This document shows, piece by piece, positions 8,905 to 18,465 of a DNA stretch of 64,000 nt. The notes beneath the pieces were generated by a model. That model had not been told where the DNA came from and did not search any database. It was given only the letters and a program-made list of their open reading frames with translations. This DNA is from Pythium myriotylum. Taxonomy: Eukaryota; Oomycota; Peronosporomycetes; Pythiales; Pythiaceae. Within the stretch, counting starts at the first letter, position 1. Every line of letters begins with the position of its first letter. A program made the translations under genes and the position numbers. The stretch covers positions 186,001 through 250,000 of the forward strand of contig JALJCQ010000019.1 in assembly GCA_023091665.1 (NCBI GenBank). Reading direction: 5' to 3'.

Positions 8905-9954
8905 ATGAGTGATGACGTATCCAAGACGAACAAACCCGTGGCGATCGACGTGGTGCCCCCCAGTGCAACGCTCGACGCGCCCCTGATGACTACGTTTCCC
9001 TCGACTCGTCCGTACGACTACGTCTCTCGCCGATGGCACCTCTTCCAGCCTTCCGACCAAAGCCTCGGCGTACCCTTCGACGAGGCGACCATGGGAGCCA
9101 TCTCGCACCTGCCGTTGCCACTGCAAGTAGCCTTCCGACTCAAGATGCTCGGCATCTTCGAGCTGCAGTTGCTCGTGGTGTGGGCCGTCGTCGCGGTCTT
9201 CCGTTACGAGCCGCAGGCCAAAGATGTGGCCGACCGCTTCTTCGACCCTCCGGTGGCGCGTCTCGTCATAGCCTTTGTTGCGGGGCTCGCACTGCTCGTC
9301 GGACTCTACTTTGCGCGCAACCGGTTCCCACTGAACTGGGGTTTGCTGCTGTTCTTCACGTTTGCGCAGTGTTTGTGTTTCGTGGGACTGGGCGTCGTGC
9401 TGGACACGAATATCGGCGTGATCAACTGCGGGTTCACGTTCCTCAGCGTGTTGATCATGATCGTACTGTCATGCGTGCGTTCGCGTAAGGGTGAGCAGGA
9501 GATGTTGTTCTCGTCGTTTTATGCCGGTTTGATCGGATACGGGGTATCGGCTCTTGTGACGAGTATTCTGTACTTGGTATTTCGACACGACTTCGCAACG
9601 AAGGAGGGCTTCGGAGCGACGCTGGGTTTCCAGTTGTTGCTGTTGCTTTGGTTCTCTTACGACGCGATGTCGATGTATCAGATCATGTCGCCGGACGAGT
9701 ACATGCACGGGGTGATCTACTTTTACACCGACTTGATTTTGCTGGTGGCGGCGATTGCGGCGATCGTTGGTGCGGCGTTGGCTTGTGCGGCAATTGTGAC
9801 GATGTGCGAGGACGGCTGCGACTGCCGCGACGCGGACTGTTGCGACTGTGGCGTCTGTACCTGGTGGTACATTGGCCCGGGCGATTCGCCCGGTCCCAAA
9901 CGCAAGAAAGAAGAAGAAGAAGATGAAGAAAAGGGGACGATGCAGCGGGTTTGA
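8905..9954 (+). CDS. LFG/TMBIM (Bax inhibitor-1 family)-like membrane protein, copy 3
   Basis: This is also 349 residues with the same seven-helix layout and the same aspartate pair (253 and 276). From about residue 32 to 296 the protein is identical to copy 2, and I see only three base differences in that stretch of about 795 bases. The first 31 residues and the tail are quite different. The tail has cysteine pairs (MCEDGCDCRDADCCDCGVC), then a proline stretch and a lysine/glutamate run, and ends MQRV. The 8905 ATG is the first in-frame ATG. A strong hairpin pair follows the stop at 10036-10123. The function is inferred from the family: an ion-leak or cell-death suppressor in internal membranes. 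Confidence 0.75.
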   Translation: MSDDVSKTNKPVAIDVVPPSATLDAPLMTTFPSTRPYDYVSRRWHLFQPSDQSLGVPFDEATMGAISHLPLPLQVAFRLKMLGIFELQLLVVWAVVAVFRYEPQAKDVADRFFDPPVARLVIAFVAGLALLVGLYFARNRFPLNWGLLLFFTFAQCLCFVGLGVVLDTNIGVINCGFTFLSVLIMIVLSCVRSRKGEQEMLFSSFYAGLIGYGVSALVTSILYLVFRHDFATKEGFGATLGFQLLLLLWFSYDAMSMYQIMSPDEYMHGVIYFYTDLILLVAAIAAIVGAALACAAIVTMCEDGCDCRDADCCDCGVCTWWYIGPGDSPGPKRKKEEEEDEEKGTMQRV

Positions 9955-10035
9955 TGTTCACACTAAGATAGGAAAGTTCTTCGTTGTCATTCAGAGGGAG
10001 AATGAATGCATCAAGAAGCTGCACCAGACAGGTTC

Positions 10036-10123
10036 CATCCATCTCATTGAATGAGATGGATGAAGAATGACTGTACTCGTCAAAACCACAAGATTTGTGG
10101 ATTTGACGAGTACAGTCATTCTT
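10036..10123. repeat. Two adjoining hairpins after LFG copy 3
   Basis: Hairpin 1 pairs 10036-10048 with 10050-10062 (13 bases, one central G). Hairpin 2 begins at the next base and pairs 10063-10084 with 10102-10123 (22 bases). After one A-A mismatch, an inner stem pairs 10086-10091 with 10095-10100 around a three-base loop. In RNA this would be a very stable 3' structure for copy 3. Confidence 0.9.
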
Positions 10124-10190
10124 TGCGAGAGAATCTGATATCTCAGTGATGGGACTCGACCCACTTGCTTTTCGCCACCCTTCCCTTCCC

Positions 10191-10207
10191 CCCACTCGAA
10201 AATTTGC
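10191..10207 (+). promoter_or_regulatory. Oomycete-type initiator-like element before LFG copy 4
   Basis: CCCACTCGAAAATTTGC matches the element before copy 2 in 14 of its first 16 bases. The start codon of copy 4 is only 15 bases further on, so a very short 5' leader is implied. Confidence 0.4.
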
Positions 10208-10221
10208 GGTTGCCGGAGCAC

Positions 10222-11331
10222 ATGGGGCAATCTTACAGCACGATCAGCCAGAGCGACGAAGATGACGTCCCGTCGTCGTCGTCCTCTGAACGCCTCAGCC
10301 TCTCCTCGCGATGGTCGCACCTGGATTTCTCGTCGGCCCTGACGTGGTTCAACCCCTCAGACCACGAGGAACCGTTCGACAAAGTAGCGATGAGCGCCGT
10401 CTCACGCCTGCCTCTACCCATGCAGATTGCCTTCCGCCTCAAGTTGCTGACCATTTTCACACTTCAGCTGGGCGTCGTGGCTGCTACCGTCGGCGTGTTC
10501 GCATTGGATGCATCTGCCAAAGCGCTCGCCACTAGGCTTTTTGCGAATCCGATGGCTTGGTTCGTAGGAGGCGACGTTGCGGTCTTGATCTCGCTTTTCG
10601 TGCTGCTCACTTTCCGCGATCGCTTTCCGCTCAACTGGCTGTTGCTGTTGCTCTTCACACTCGCCCAGCTCGTGGCGCTCGTGGCGCTATGCGTGCTCAT
10701 GGAATCGCCTCTCGTCGCGTACAATATGATTTTTTCCTGGATCTGCGTCGTCGTGTTGCTCGCACTGGCCAGCGTCCGCCATCGTACGGAAGAGAAGCTG
10801 CTGTCGACCGCTGGCGCTAGTCTGGTCGCGTACGTCGCCGCGTTTGCTCTATCACTATGCCTGTTCTTCTCGGACCATCTGCTCCTCACCGGAGAGGAGC
10901 TTTTCTACTCGCTCCTGTTTCAGGCAGCGCTGCTCTTCTGGTTTGCGCTTGACGTCCACGGCATGTACCGCGCCATGTCGCCGGACGAATACATGCTCGG
11001 CATCGTCTTCTTCTACTCAGACCTCATCGTGCTCGCCATCATCGCGGCGCTCATCGCTCTCACGATCGTGATCGCTGACGACTGCGGCAACAACAACAGC
11101 GCGAGCTCCGCTAACTGCGACCCGATCGTGTGTGTGAACTGTCCGTCGTCGAGGAGTCTCGATCACTCTGTCGCTTACGTGGACTGCGACTGCTGCTGTT
11201 GTTGCTGCACCGACAAGCCAATTGCCCGTCAGGAGCAAAGAGTGGAAGTGAGGAACAGGAACGAAGAAGAGGAAGAGGACACTGACGAAGAGAAGCGACC
11301 AATACTACAGGACGCTATGGACCGCGTCTAG
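10222..11331 (+). CDS. LFG/TMBIM-like membrane protein, copy 4 (divergent)
   Basis: The protein has 369 residues. The seven-helix core is clearly related to copies 1-3 (LPLPMQIAFRLKLLTIFTLQ, RFPLNWLLLLLFTLA, FALDVHGMYRAMSPDEYM, FFYSDLIVLAI) but is much diverged. The two helix-6/7 aspartates are kept. It starts MGQSYSTISQ, which fits an N-myristoylation signal (Gly2, Ser6); the other copies lack this. The tail has a run of cysteines (DCDCCCCCC), then an acidic stretch, and ends MDRV. The 10222 ATG is the first in-frame ATG after the promoter-like element. The gene ends 11 bases from the converging ALKBH6-like gene. Confidence 0.75.
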   Translation: MGQSYSTISQSDEDDVPSSSSSERLSLSSRWSHLDFSSALTWFNPSDHEEPFDKVAMSAVSRLPLPMQIAFRLKLLTIFTLQLGVVAATVGVFALDASAKALATRLFANPMAWFVGGDVAVLISLFVLLTFRDRFPLNWLLLLLFTLAQLVALVALCVLMESPLVAYNMIFSWICVVVLLALASVRHRTEEKLLSTAGASLVAYVAAFALSLCLFFSDHLLLTGEELFYSLLFQAALLFWFALDVHGMYRAMSPDEYMLGIVFFYSDLIVLAIIAALIALTIVIADDCGNNNSASSANCDPIVCVNCPSSRSLDHSVAYVDCDCCCCCCTDKPIARQEQRVEVRNRNEEEEEDTDEEKRPILQDAMDRV

Positions 11332-11342
11332 GATCTGCACTA

Positions 11343-12240
11343 CTACGGCGACGCTTCATGCACATGGCGGATCGTGAGCGAGACGCGCTTGCCGCTCTCG
11401 ATACCGTCGATGCTGTGGAGACACTTGGTGTAGGCGTCGGCGGTGAAGAGAAGCAGACTGCGGCGTCGTACGGGGAAGCGGAGTTCGCGCAGACTCGCGT
11501 CGGCGGCGTGTTTGCGGTGCGGGGCAAACGTCACGAAGGCGTCGGCGCCCGTGCTCGCGATGGCCACGAGTGGGAAGTAGCTCGGTCCGTCCTCATGCGG
11601 CATGATGCCTTCGCCTACGCCGTACTCTAAGGGAAAGGGCACACGAATGAATGGATTGGTTTTATCGTAAGACATAGCTGAGCAGTGAGACGCACCGTTG
11701 ATGAGCGCATGGTTGGGCCGAGAGGCCTCTTGGAAGATACCGTTGGCCACGAGCGCGTCGACGATTTGCTCGAGCCAGCGCGGGAGCGGCTGCGGGTGGT
11801 ACGGCGTCTTGACGTCGCCGCCGTACATTTGGAGGCGCCGCAGACGCAGCTGCACCCACGCGGACGGTGGTGCGGCATACACGCGCGAGAGGATCGCGTC
11901 TTCTTCCTCTTGCGTGAGCCAGTCGGGGATGCAGAAGACGCTGTTGATGCCATGCACGCGGAACGGCTCCAGATCCAGCGAGGCACTGAAGTCCCTCGTC
12001 AGCCGTGCGGTAGAAGGGAGATGCAAGCGGAGGAACCGCGCTCGGCGCTCACCGTGGTCGCCAGCAGCTCATCGGCGCGTTTCTCTCGACAGAGAGCTCG
12101 TTGGAAGCCGCAACTTCGGGTGCGTCTGCGCGAGCGTCTGGCGCAGTGGCCGGCGCTGCTTCCGCGACCGTCGGAGGCTTCTGGGCGGCGCTTTCGCGCG
12201 CGCGGCGACGCTCCTCCTGGAGCAACTTGCGGAAGTCCAT
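11343..12240 (-). CDS. ALKBH6-like 2-oxoglutarate/Fe(II) dioxygenase
   Basis: Three exons on the minus strand (12240-12053, 11985-11696, 11626-11343) give 253 residues. The first intron (67 bases) has a CTGAC branch site 13 bases before its AG. The second (69 bases) is a multiple of three and could be read through by mistake; splicing it restores PNHALIN-EYGVGEGIMPHED. AlkB features are RLRRLQMYGG, PLPRWLEQIVDAL, the H-x-D iron ligands in MPHEDGP, the distal histidine in CLHSIDGI and the RVSLTIRHV strand that binds 2-oxoglutarate. The family is thought to demethylate nucleic acids, but the ALKBH6 substrate is not settled. The N-terminus is a charged helix (MDFRKLLQEERRRARES). Confidence 0.8.
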
Positions 12241-12417
12241 TCGCGCCGTGACTGCCGAAGCCAACACGGATCGTGGGAACACTGTACTGTCGTTACCTTT
12301 GTTAGAAGACTGTAGCCATGTTCTCAATTTAGTGACTACATTAGTGACATTTGTAGCCAAGTGAATGAACAGCTAAAGATAAGCCGGTCCTTCTCACAGG
12401 CCTCTGACTCACAGACA

Positions 12418-13800
12418 ATGTTCTCGCTCGACGTCGTGCGCTGGCGCGACAGGCAGCAGCCGCTGCAGCCGGCGCGCCAGCTCCGAGGCAGCGGCAGCCG
12501 CCAGTCGCTGCCCGACGAGCGGCTCGAAGGCGATGGCGACGTCAAGGACCCGGACGCGCCGACGCTGCCCAGTGTCCACCAGCTCACGCAGGCGAAACGA
12601 GACAAGCGGCTCAAGAAGCTCTACGGCCGCACGCAGTGCGTTTCTTGCACCTGGTGCTGTCTCCTGATGCGTTCTTAACAGCTCTGACTAGGAAAGAAAT
12701 GCACGATGCGTACGTCGAGCGTGTGGGCCAGTGGATGCAGGCGGCGTCATCCAAGCCCTGGGTCCGAGACTACGCTAAGCAGGCGTCGTACTCCAAGGAA
12801 TACGTGTGCGTGCGTCGAGAATACGAGATCTCTGTTATTGTAAACCTGAATCTTGGCTTCTTCTAGGCCGCGCGAGCGATTGAAGAGCAAAGAGATCGGC
12901 GGGCCGATGCTCAAGACCAATTTGTATTCACCGCGAGGCGTCTTCAAAGGAGGCGGCGAGTGCGTACGCTCGCTGATAGAGAGCGATCCGAGCGCACCAC
13001 AGGAAGAGCGAGAAGAGTACCGGGAGGCGATTCGCTTCATCGAAAAGACCCGGGAAAAAGACAAAGAGATCCAACCGCCCATGTCGGTCCCAAAGAACAA
13101 GAGCCTCGAGTGCGCACACTACTTCGTCACCGACGTCATCTGCGAGACTGCGACCCAGAACCAACGTCCACCGACGCGACTTGCTCGGCCATCAAGTCGC
13201 AAGCAGCTCGAGCCGCTGCCTACCGAGCCTTTGCCCGACCACCACCACGTCCAGCCGCCTCCGACCACTGGTGAGTACGTCGCGCACCCGCAGTGGCGTG
13301 TGCACAGCCCCGAGCGCTGGATGAGCCAGGCGTTCGTCTCAACCGTGTCGTCCACTAATGCCCACACGGCGCAGAACCGCAGTATCACGGGCGCTCACTA
13401 CGCGCAGAGCGTACTCACCTCCGAGAGCTTCGTGCCACCACACAAGCGCCATCCGTTGTCACCGAAAGACGCCGCGCTCAACACGCGCGACCACGAACGA
13501 CGCGCACAGACGGCGGCGGCTTCGCTACGCGACACGCGCTCACCGCGGCGACAAGACCGCAAATATTTCACGTCCATGTGGACGCAGCCCGGCAGTCCGA
13601 GCCGTGTGGCGACCGTGAATCTTGCCGACGACCGGGCCGACTCACCGCCCCGCAATGGCGGCCGCGTGCTGGCGCTGCAGCTGCGCGAGAAGGCGAGTCG
13701 CGGAGTGGCGTCTCCGCGCAAGTCGCGGTCGCGAACGCCGCGCCGCCCCGTGCTCGTGCGCCCCTTGAGCGTAGCAGAGGAAGCGAGTGGACCTGGATAA
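12418..13800 (+). CDS. Unrecognised basic protein, three exons
   Basis: Exons 12418-12635, 12692-12805 and 12867-13800 join in phase to give 421 residues. The introns (56 and 61 bases) start GTGCGT and end TAG. The conserved-looking part is in the middle: KEMHDAYVERVGQWMQAASS, then RERLKSKEIGGPMLKTNLYS and CVRSLIESDP..QEEREEYR. The C-terminal half is rich in Pro, Ser and Arg (SPRKSRSRTPRRP) and looks disordered. There is no signal peptide or membrane segment. It is divergent from the ALKBH6-like gene, with 177 bases between the start codons. I do not recognise the family. Confidence 0.65.
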
Positions 13801-13903
13801 TGCAATGTGGATGCAGCGGGTCAATGCGTTGCGATTTGGTCAGTTATGGAACAAAGGCAGCTACGAGCGGTTCAGAGAGCGGCGTGCGAGCGCTGCTCGG
13901 AAC

Positions 13904-14233
13904 TTATTCGAACGAGAGGAGCTCGACGTCGAAGATGAGCGTGGCCTTGGGCGGGATGATCGGCGGGTAGCCGTTCACGCCGTAGGCGTACTCGTGGGGC
14001 AGCGTGAGCTTGGCGCGCTGGCCCTTGCTGAGCTGCGCGACGCCCTCGTCCCAGCCGCGGATCACCTGGCCGGCGCCGAGCTTGAACTGGAACGGGCGTC
14101 CGCGGTCGCGGCTCGAGTCGAACTTGCTGCCGTCCGTGAGCGTGCCGGTGTAGTGCACCGTGACGGTCTGGCCGGCCTTGGGGAAGTTGACGCCGTCGCC
14201 GGCGGTGATGGTCTCGATCTGGAAGCCGGACAT
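13904..14233 (-). CDS. FKBP12-type peptidyl-prolyl isomerase
   Basis: This is a single-domain FKBP of 109 residues from MSGFQIE, near the usual 108. It catalyses cis-trans isomerisation of X-Pro bonds in the cytosol and is the usual target of FK506 and rapamycin. Typical motifs are [20 protein letters not shown] (Tyr and Asp of the pocket), [13 protein letters not shown] (the Trp at the pocket floor), [13 protein letters not shown] and the closing strand [12 protein letters not shown]. The start is the first ATG in this frame. A run of 22 G (14252-14273 on the plus strand) lies only 18 bases upstream, so the 5' leader would hold a C tract. Confidence 0.92.
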   Translation of the reverse strand: MSGFQIETITAGDGVNFPKAGQTVTVHYTGTLTDGSKFDSSRDRGRPFQFKLGAGQVIRGWDEGVAQLSKGQRAKLTLPHEYAYGVNGYPPIIPPKATLIFDVELLSFE

Positions 14234-14251
14234 GGGGAACAAAGCTTGCTA

Positions 14252-14273
14252 GGGGGGGGGGGGGGGGGGGGGG
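14252..14273. repeat. Homopolymer run of 22 G
   Basis: Uninterrupted G run just upstream of the FKBP start codon; read as C22 on the coding strand. Its length is likely to be unstable in cells and in sequencing. Confidence 0.9.
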
Positions 14274-14534
14274 AGGACGAGGACTCGGCAATGGCGATCC
14301 CAGCAATGGGTGTGCGGATCCGAAGAGCTACGCCCTCGAAAAGCGCTTTTTTTCAAAATGAAAAGCGCTTTTTAAGAAAGTAAGTTACAGAGTATAAATA
14401 ACTTCGATCCACGCCCCTGATTTTCTCCGGCAACGCACGACGCATGGGAAATGGAGGATAGCATTGCGGTCGGTATTGAATACTGTTATATAAGGGGAGA
14501 TCGAGAGCGTTGGGCGTGGCGCTGGCGCGGCGGC

Positions 14535-15291
14535 CTACACGCTCACGGGCGGCGCGAGGCTCTTGGCGGCTTCCAGGTCCATGCGCACGACCTTGGGGGA
14601 CGGCGCCGAGGCCGAAGACGCGGCGGTCTTCTCCTGCGAGAGGGTGGCGTCTTGCGCCGCGCCTTCCTTGATGATGACGCTTCGGTGCTTGATGACCACG
14701 AGCGCAAACGCCAGCTACATGTTCACGCGAGCAGAGAGACAGGGTTAATAGAGGTGCACGCATTGCCCACGCGCGGCGAGCGACGTACGTAGAGCACAAA
14801 CATGAAGAAGGAGAAGACGGCGCCGGCGTCGTTCGAGGTGACCGAGGTCTCCTTCTTGTTGAGGTCGCGCTCCTGGCGAGCGAGGTAGGCGGCGCCGGCG
14901 AAGAGCACCGAGAGCGAGAACATCTGGAACGACATCATGACGACGACGCCGATGAAGAAGCCGACGGCCACGGGGTACTGGTACTTTCGCATGACGAGCG
15001 TGCCGCCGACCGAGAGCCCGATGATGAGGAACATGGACCAGATGCCCACGAAGCCGAGCGACTTCTGGCTCGAGAGGTTCTGTCCGTCGTTGTTCACGGC
15101 CGCCACGATGGCCGCGAGCGAGTACATGAAGCCGAAGATCTGTCGCGCACCATCAGCGTCAGCGTCAGTCGCTCTCTCTCTGTCCTTTGGCACTCGCTCA
15201 CCAGCGTCGTGAACCAGAGATACGTGATGAGCAGCTTGGGGTTGCCGCAGCACGCCCGCGCCTTCTCCTGCACTTCGTTCGGGATCGCCAT
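14535..15291 (-). CDS. Four-helix membrane protein, family not recognised
   Basis: Exons 15291-15202, 15139-14789 and 14714-14535 join in phase 0 to give 206 residues. The introns are 62 and 74 bases, and the last one starts GTACGT. Four hydrophobic segments are visible: KLLITYLWFTTL joined to IFGFMYSLAAIVAAV, then LGFVGIWSMFLIIGLSVGG, YPVAVGFFIGVVVMMSFQMF, and VFSFFMFVLYLAFALVVI, which is only complete after splicing. Both ends are polar and probably cytosolic, with a short serine/alanine-rich acidic tail. The layout is tetraspan or MARVEL-like, but no signature supports a name. Confidence 0.7.
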
Positions 15292-16642
15292 GGCCGCCTA
15301 CGACGCGCTCTCAACAGCTCGGCCTTGCGGGTCGCTCGCCTTTCCGGAGAATGGGCGATGGAGCCAAGAGTGCACCCAGGCCCACCCAACGGACGAAAAG
15401 AGCCGCCTGATATTTTTCATTTATTACCCAAGCTTCCCGGGTGGGTGGGTCAGGTTGTGGTAGGGAGCCATCCAAGCTAAACCTGTTCATATTCAAAAAC
15501 CCATATAGATTCAACGGATGGGTTTGAGGAGGAGCCTGTGGGTTTGGGCAAACAGAACCCACCCGGTTCGACTGCATGAGACAGTGACCGCTAGGTTTCG
15601 CTCGGTTTCTCCATGGGATGCCGATCATGCAAATAGCTCGGAACCCTCTCCGCCGCCGTCGCAGAGGCTATTCTGGCGGTTCGTTGTCTACGAATAGAAA
15701 CACTGTCACGGGAGACTCGATGGACATCACGCTGACGCCACACTGCGACGCGAGCCTCACGCAAAAAAGCCAAGTGGATCTTATTCCATTGGTGGTGATC
15801 TCTGTGCGAGGGGCTCCTTGCCTTGACGTGCGTGGAGATTCTGAGCCACAGTGGAGGCTCAACGGCCATGGAAGCTCTGTCCACGAGACTTCCAAGACGA
15901 TGCAACCGACTGGCTGGCATGCCACGCGCTCAGTCTGTCGAGCAGCACGCGCCACGCATGGTCTTTGCTCCTGCTTGAGGTTGGCCTCGGTCACGAGGAA
16001 AAAGAGCCGCTTGTAAGTACCGTATAGTGGGTGTGGCACCCGCTGCACGCGTCCATGACTTCGTTGCCGTCACGAGGAAGAATGGATGGACTAGAGATGG
16101 GGGTTCGTGCGTGGACGCGTCTTTGTCGACCAGAGCTCCTCATTAATCCCGACTCAGATCGCCTCGACGCCCACCTCCTTCTTTATTGCTGGTTGTCTGT
16201 GACAGAGCCCCTCTATATGCATCTCCGTGAGGATGCACCGGCACAGGATGGACGGCCTGTCGAAGGTGGCGGCGTCCATGCATCCTTCCATGACGCGCCA
16301 ACGACACGCAGAGGCTTCCATTCTCTGTACGACCTCTATCAACGCATAGTTTATACGTACACTTTTGACATCGCGGCAATTCCTTAACACCTTCACCTCT
16401 AAAACCAAATGATGCAGCCACTTTGGATCGTGAAGAGCTCAAGTTCTTCGTGACGTGGGGTTCTAAAAATCCTCGACGCCGGCAGCTGCACGCTCGTGCC
16501 TGCATGACTAATCGGCGTCTGTATCGCTTCGTTGCACCTCGTTGAAGTTCATCTACGAGTCGCCGCGTACACTAGAGTCGGCTGGTTGGGCTCATTCGCG
16601 AATCCACTCGCCTCCTCTCAAGCTTCCTCCTTCTCCCTCCCA
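15292..16642. other. Intergenic region before the FBT transporter
   Basis: No convincing gene. Bases 15430-15570 are rich in inverted ACCCA/TGGGT words, for example AAACCCAT .. ATGGGTTT with a 13-base spacer and CCGGGTGGGT .. ACCCACCCGG further apart. Some minus-strand frames at 16143-16505 are open, but they have no recognisable motifs. Confidence 0.4.
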
Positions 16643-18382
16643 ATGGACGGCCGCCAGCTCGAAGACCTCGTGCTCAAGAGCCCAAGCCATCTCTCCGAGC
16701 CGCGGTTCTCGGCCACCATGGACAGCCCGGCGTCCGTGGGCCAGTCGTATAACCCGATCGTGACTCCCGTGGTCGGCGCCGGCGAGAGCGCGCCGAAAAA
16801 GCCCATGGGCGACCTCAGCACGCTCGAGGACGGCGCACTGCGTCCCGGCGGCATGCCCGAGCTCTTCAGCCGCGAGAACATCGGCCTGCTGGTCAACTAC
16901 ATGTGCGTGGGCATCGTCTACGGTGCCTTCCCCAAGACCATCTACCCGTTCTTGGGCTACTACCTCAACATGGACGGGTACCAGATGTCGGCGGCCGCCG
17001 TGCTCGTGTCGCTGCCCTGGTCCTTCAAGATGTTCATCGGCATCGTGAGCGACTCGTTCCCGATCTACGGCTTCCGACGCAAGCCCTACATCATCTTCGG
17101 CTGGACGCTCTGCTTGCTCTTCCTCATCATCATGGCCTGCGTGCCCGTGGAAGACCCGTACTACGTCAAGGGCCAAATCCAGCTCCACCGCGACGACATC
17201 GATGCACGTATGGTAGGCAACCCGCACGCGCCCAGCACGGGCGCCAAGTACATTGTGCTCATGATGTTCGCGGCGCTTGGCTACGTGATCGCCGACGTGG
17301 CGTGCGACGGTGTCGTCGTCGAGTTCGCGCAGCGGGAGCCGCTCGACAAACGAGGCCGCACGCAGTCGATGATCTACACGGCGCGCTTTGCGACGCAGAC
17401 GCTCTCGACGGCCGTCGTGGGCTTTTGCTTCAACGGCGAAGAGTACGGCGGCGACTTCAACTTCTCGCTCTCGTTCAACTGGGTCATGGTCGTCATCGCA
17501 TGCGGTGCGGCCGTGGCTATCCCGTCGACGTGGTTCTTCATGCCCGACGACAAGGTATCGGGCGAGTCGTTCACAGCACGCTGCAAGGAGATGGTCGAGA
17601 TCGCCCAGCAGCGCGCGATCTGGCAGATCATGGCGTTCAACTTCTTCAACGCGCTCTTCTACGACATGGAAGCCGTGCCGGCGTCCGTCGTGCAGCGTGA
17701 CTGGGCCCAAGTAGAGCCCATCAACGACACGATCTTCACGGTGCTCGCGTACCTTATCATGACTGTCTCGATCTACGTCACGCAAAAGTACTTCCTCAAC
17801 GTGCCGTGGCCGAGCGTGATCCTCGGTACGACGCTCATCTGCATCGGCATGGACGCCATCACGAGCTTCCTCACCATCTACGACGTCGTGCGCAACCAGT
17901 GGTTCTACCTCGGCGCTCCCATCCTCTCGTACATCCCGCAGGGCGTGCGCTTCATCGTGTCGGGCTACGTGACGGTCGAGATCGCCGAGCCAGGCTACGA
18001 GGCCACCACCTACGGCCTCATCACGACCGTGCACAACCTCGCGAGCCCTTTCTCCACGAGCATCTCGAGCCAGATCGACGCCAACTTTGATGCGCACCAG
18101 GCCGACCTCGCCACGGACACGGCCTACGTGCGCAACCAGGTGGCCTACTGCTACCTCATCATGTACGGCTTCAAGATCCTCAGCAACGTCTGGCTGCTGC
18201 TGCTGCCGCGCCAGAAGCTCGAGGCCCAGGCACTGCGTGCCAAGGGCGGCAAGTCGCCGATCGCGGCCATCGTGGCCTTCACCATCGCCGCCTTCTCGCT
18301 CGTCTGGTCGGTCATGATCAACCTCATGTCCATCTTCGAGTCCACGGCCTGCCTCAAGATCGCCGGCGGCGATGGCTGCTAA
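16643..18382 (+). CDS. Folate-biopterin transporter family protein (MFS, BT1/FBT)
   Basis: This single-exon gene encodes 579 residues. After about 75 polar N-terminal residues there are about twelve membrane helices. The FBT signature is the stretch GIVYGAFPKTIYPFL, LPWSFKMFIGIVSDSFPIYG and FRRKPYIIFGW (Asp-Ser-x-Pro-Ile-x-Gly-x-Arg-Arg). Further on are ALGYVIADVACDGVVVEFAQ and IPQGVRFIVSGYVTVEIAEP. Members carry folates, pterins or related compounds across the plasma membrane, and oomycetes have many of them. The substrate of this one cannot be read from sequence. The 16643 ATG is the first in frame. It converges with the ammonium transporter gene, with 83 bases between the stops. Confidence 0.88.
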   Translation: MDGRQLEDLVLKSPSHLSEPRFSATMDSPASVGQSYNPIVTPVVGAGESAPKKPMGDLSTLEDGALRPGGMPELFSRENIGLLVNYMCVGIVYGAFPKTIYPFLGYYLNMDGYQMSAAAVLVSLPWSFKMFIGIVSDSFPIYGFRRKPYIIFGWTLCLLFLIIMACVPVEDPYYVKGQIQLHRDDIDARMVGNPHAPSTGAKYIVLMMFAALGYVIADVACDGVVVEFAQREPLDKRGRTQSMIYTARFATQTLSTAVVGFCFNGEEYGGDFNFSLSFNWVMVVIACGAAVAIPSTWFFMPDDKVSGESFTARCKEMVEIAQQRAIWQIMAFNFFNALFYDMEAVPASVVQRDWAQVEPINDTIFTVLAYLIMTVSIYVTQKYFLNVPWPSVILGTTLICIGMDAITSFLTIYDVVRNQWFYLGAPILSYIPQGVRFIVSGYVTVEIAEPGYEATTYGLITTVHNLASPFSTSISSQIDANFDAHQADLATDTAYVRNQVAYCYLIMYGFKILSNVWLLLLPRQKLEAQALRAKGGKSPIAAIVAFTIAAFSLVWSVMINLMSIFESTACLKIAGGDGC

Positions 18383-18465
18383 CAGAGAGTGTCAACAAGA
18401 AAGTCCTAAGTCGTAAGTGCAGGATACCACTTCTTATATATACATTTTCATTTGGCTGTTCCTGC

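Noticed and set aside
11627..11695. An insert in the ALKBH6-like protein
   Set aside because: The 23 extra residues are an in-frame intron; removing it gives the normal PNHALINEYG..MPHEDGP spacing.
16592..18097. Long open frame (501 codons) antisense to the FBT transporter
   Set aside because: It is a mirror of the GC-rich third codon positions of the real gene; the product is Arg/His/Asp-rich without motifs.
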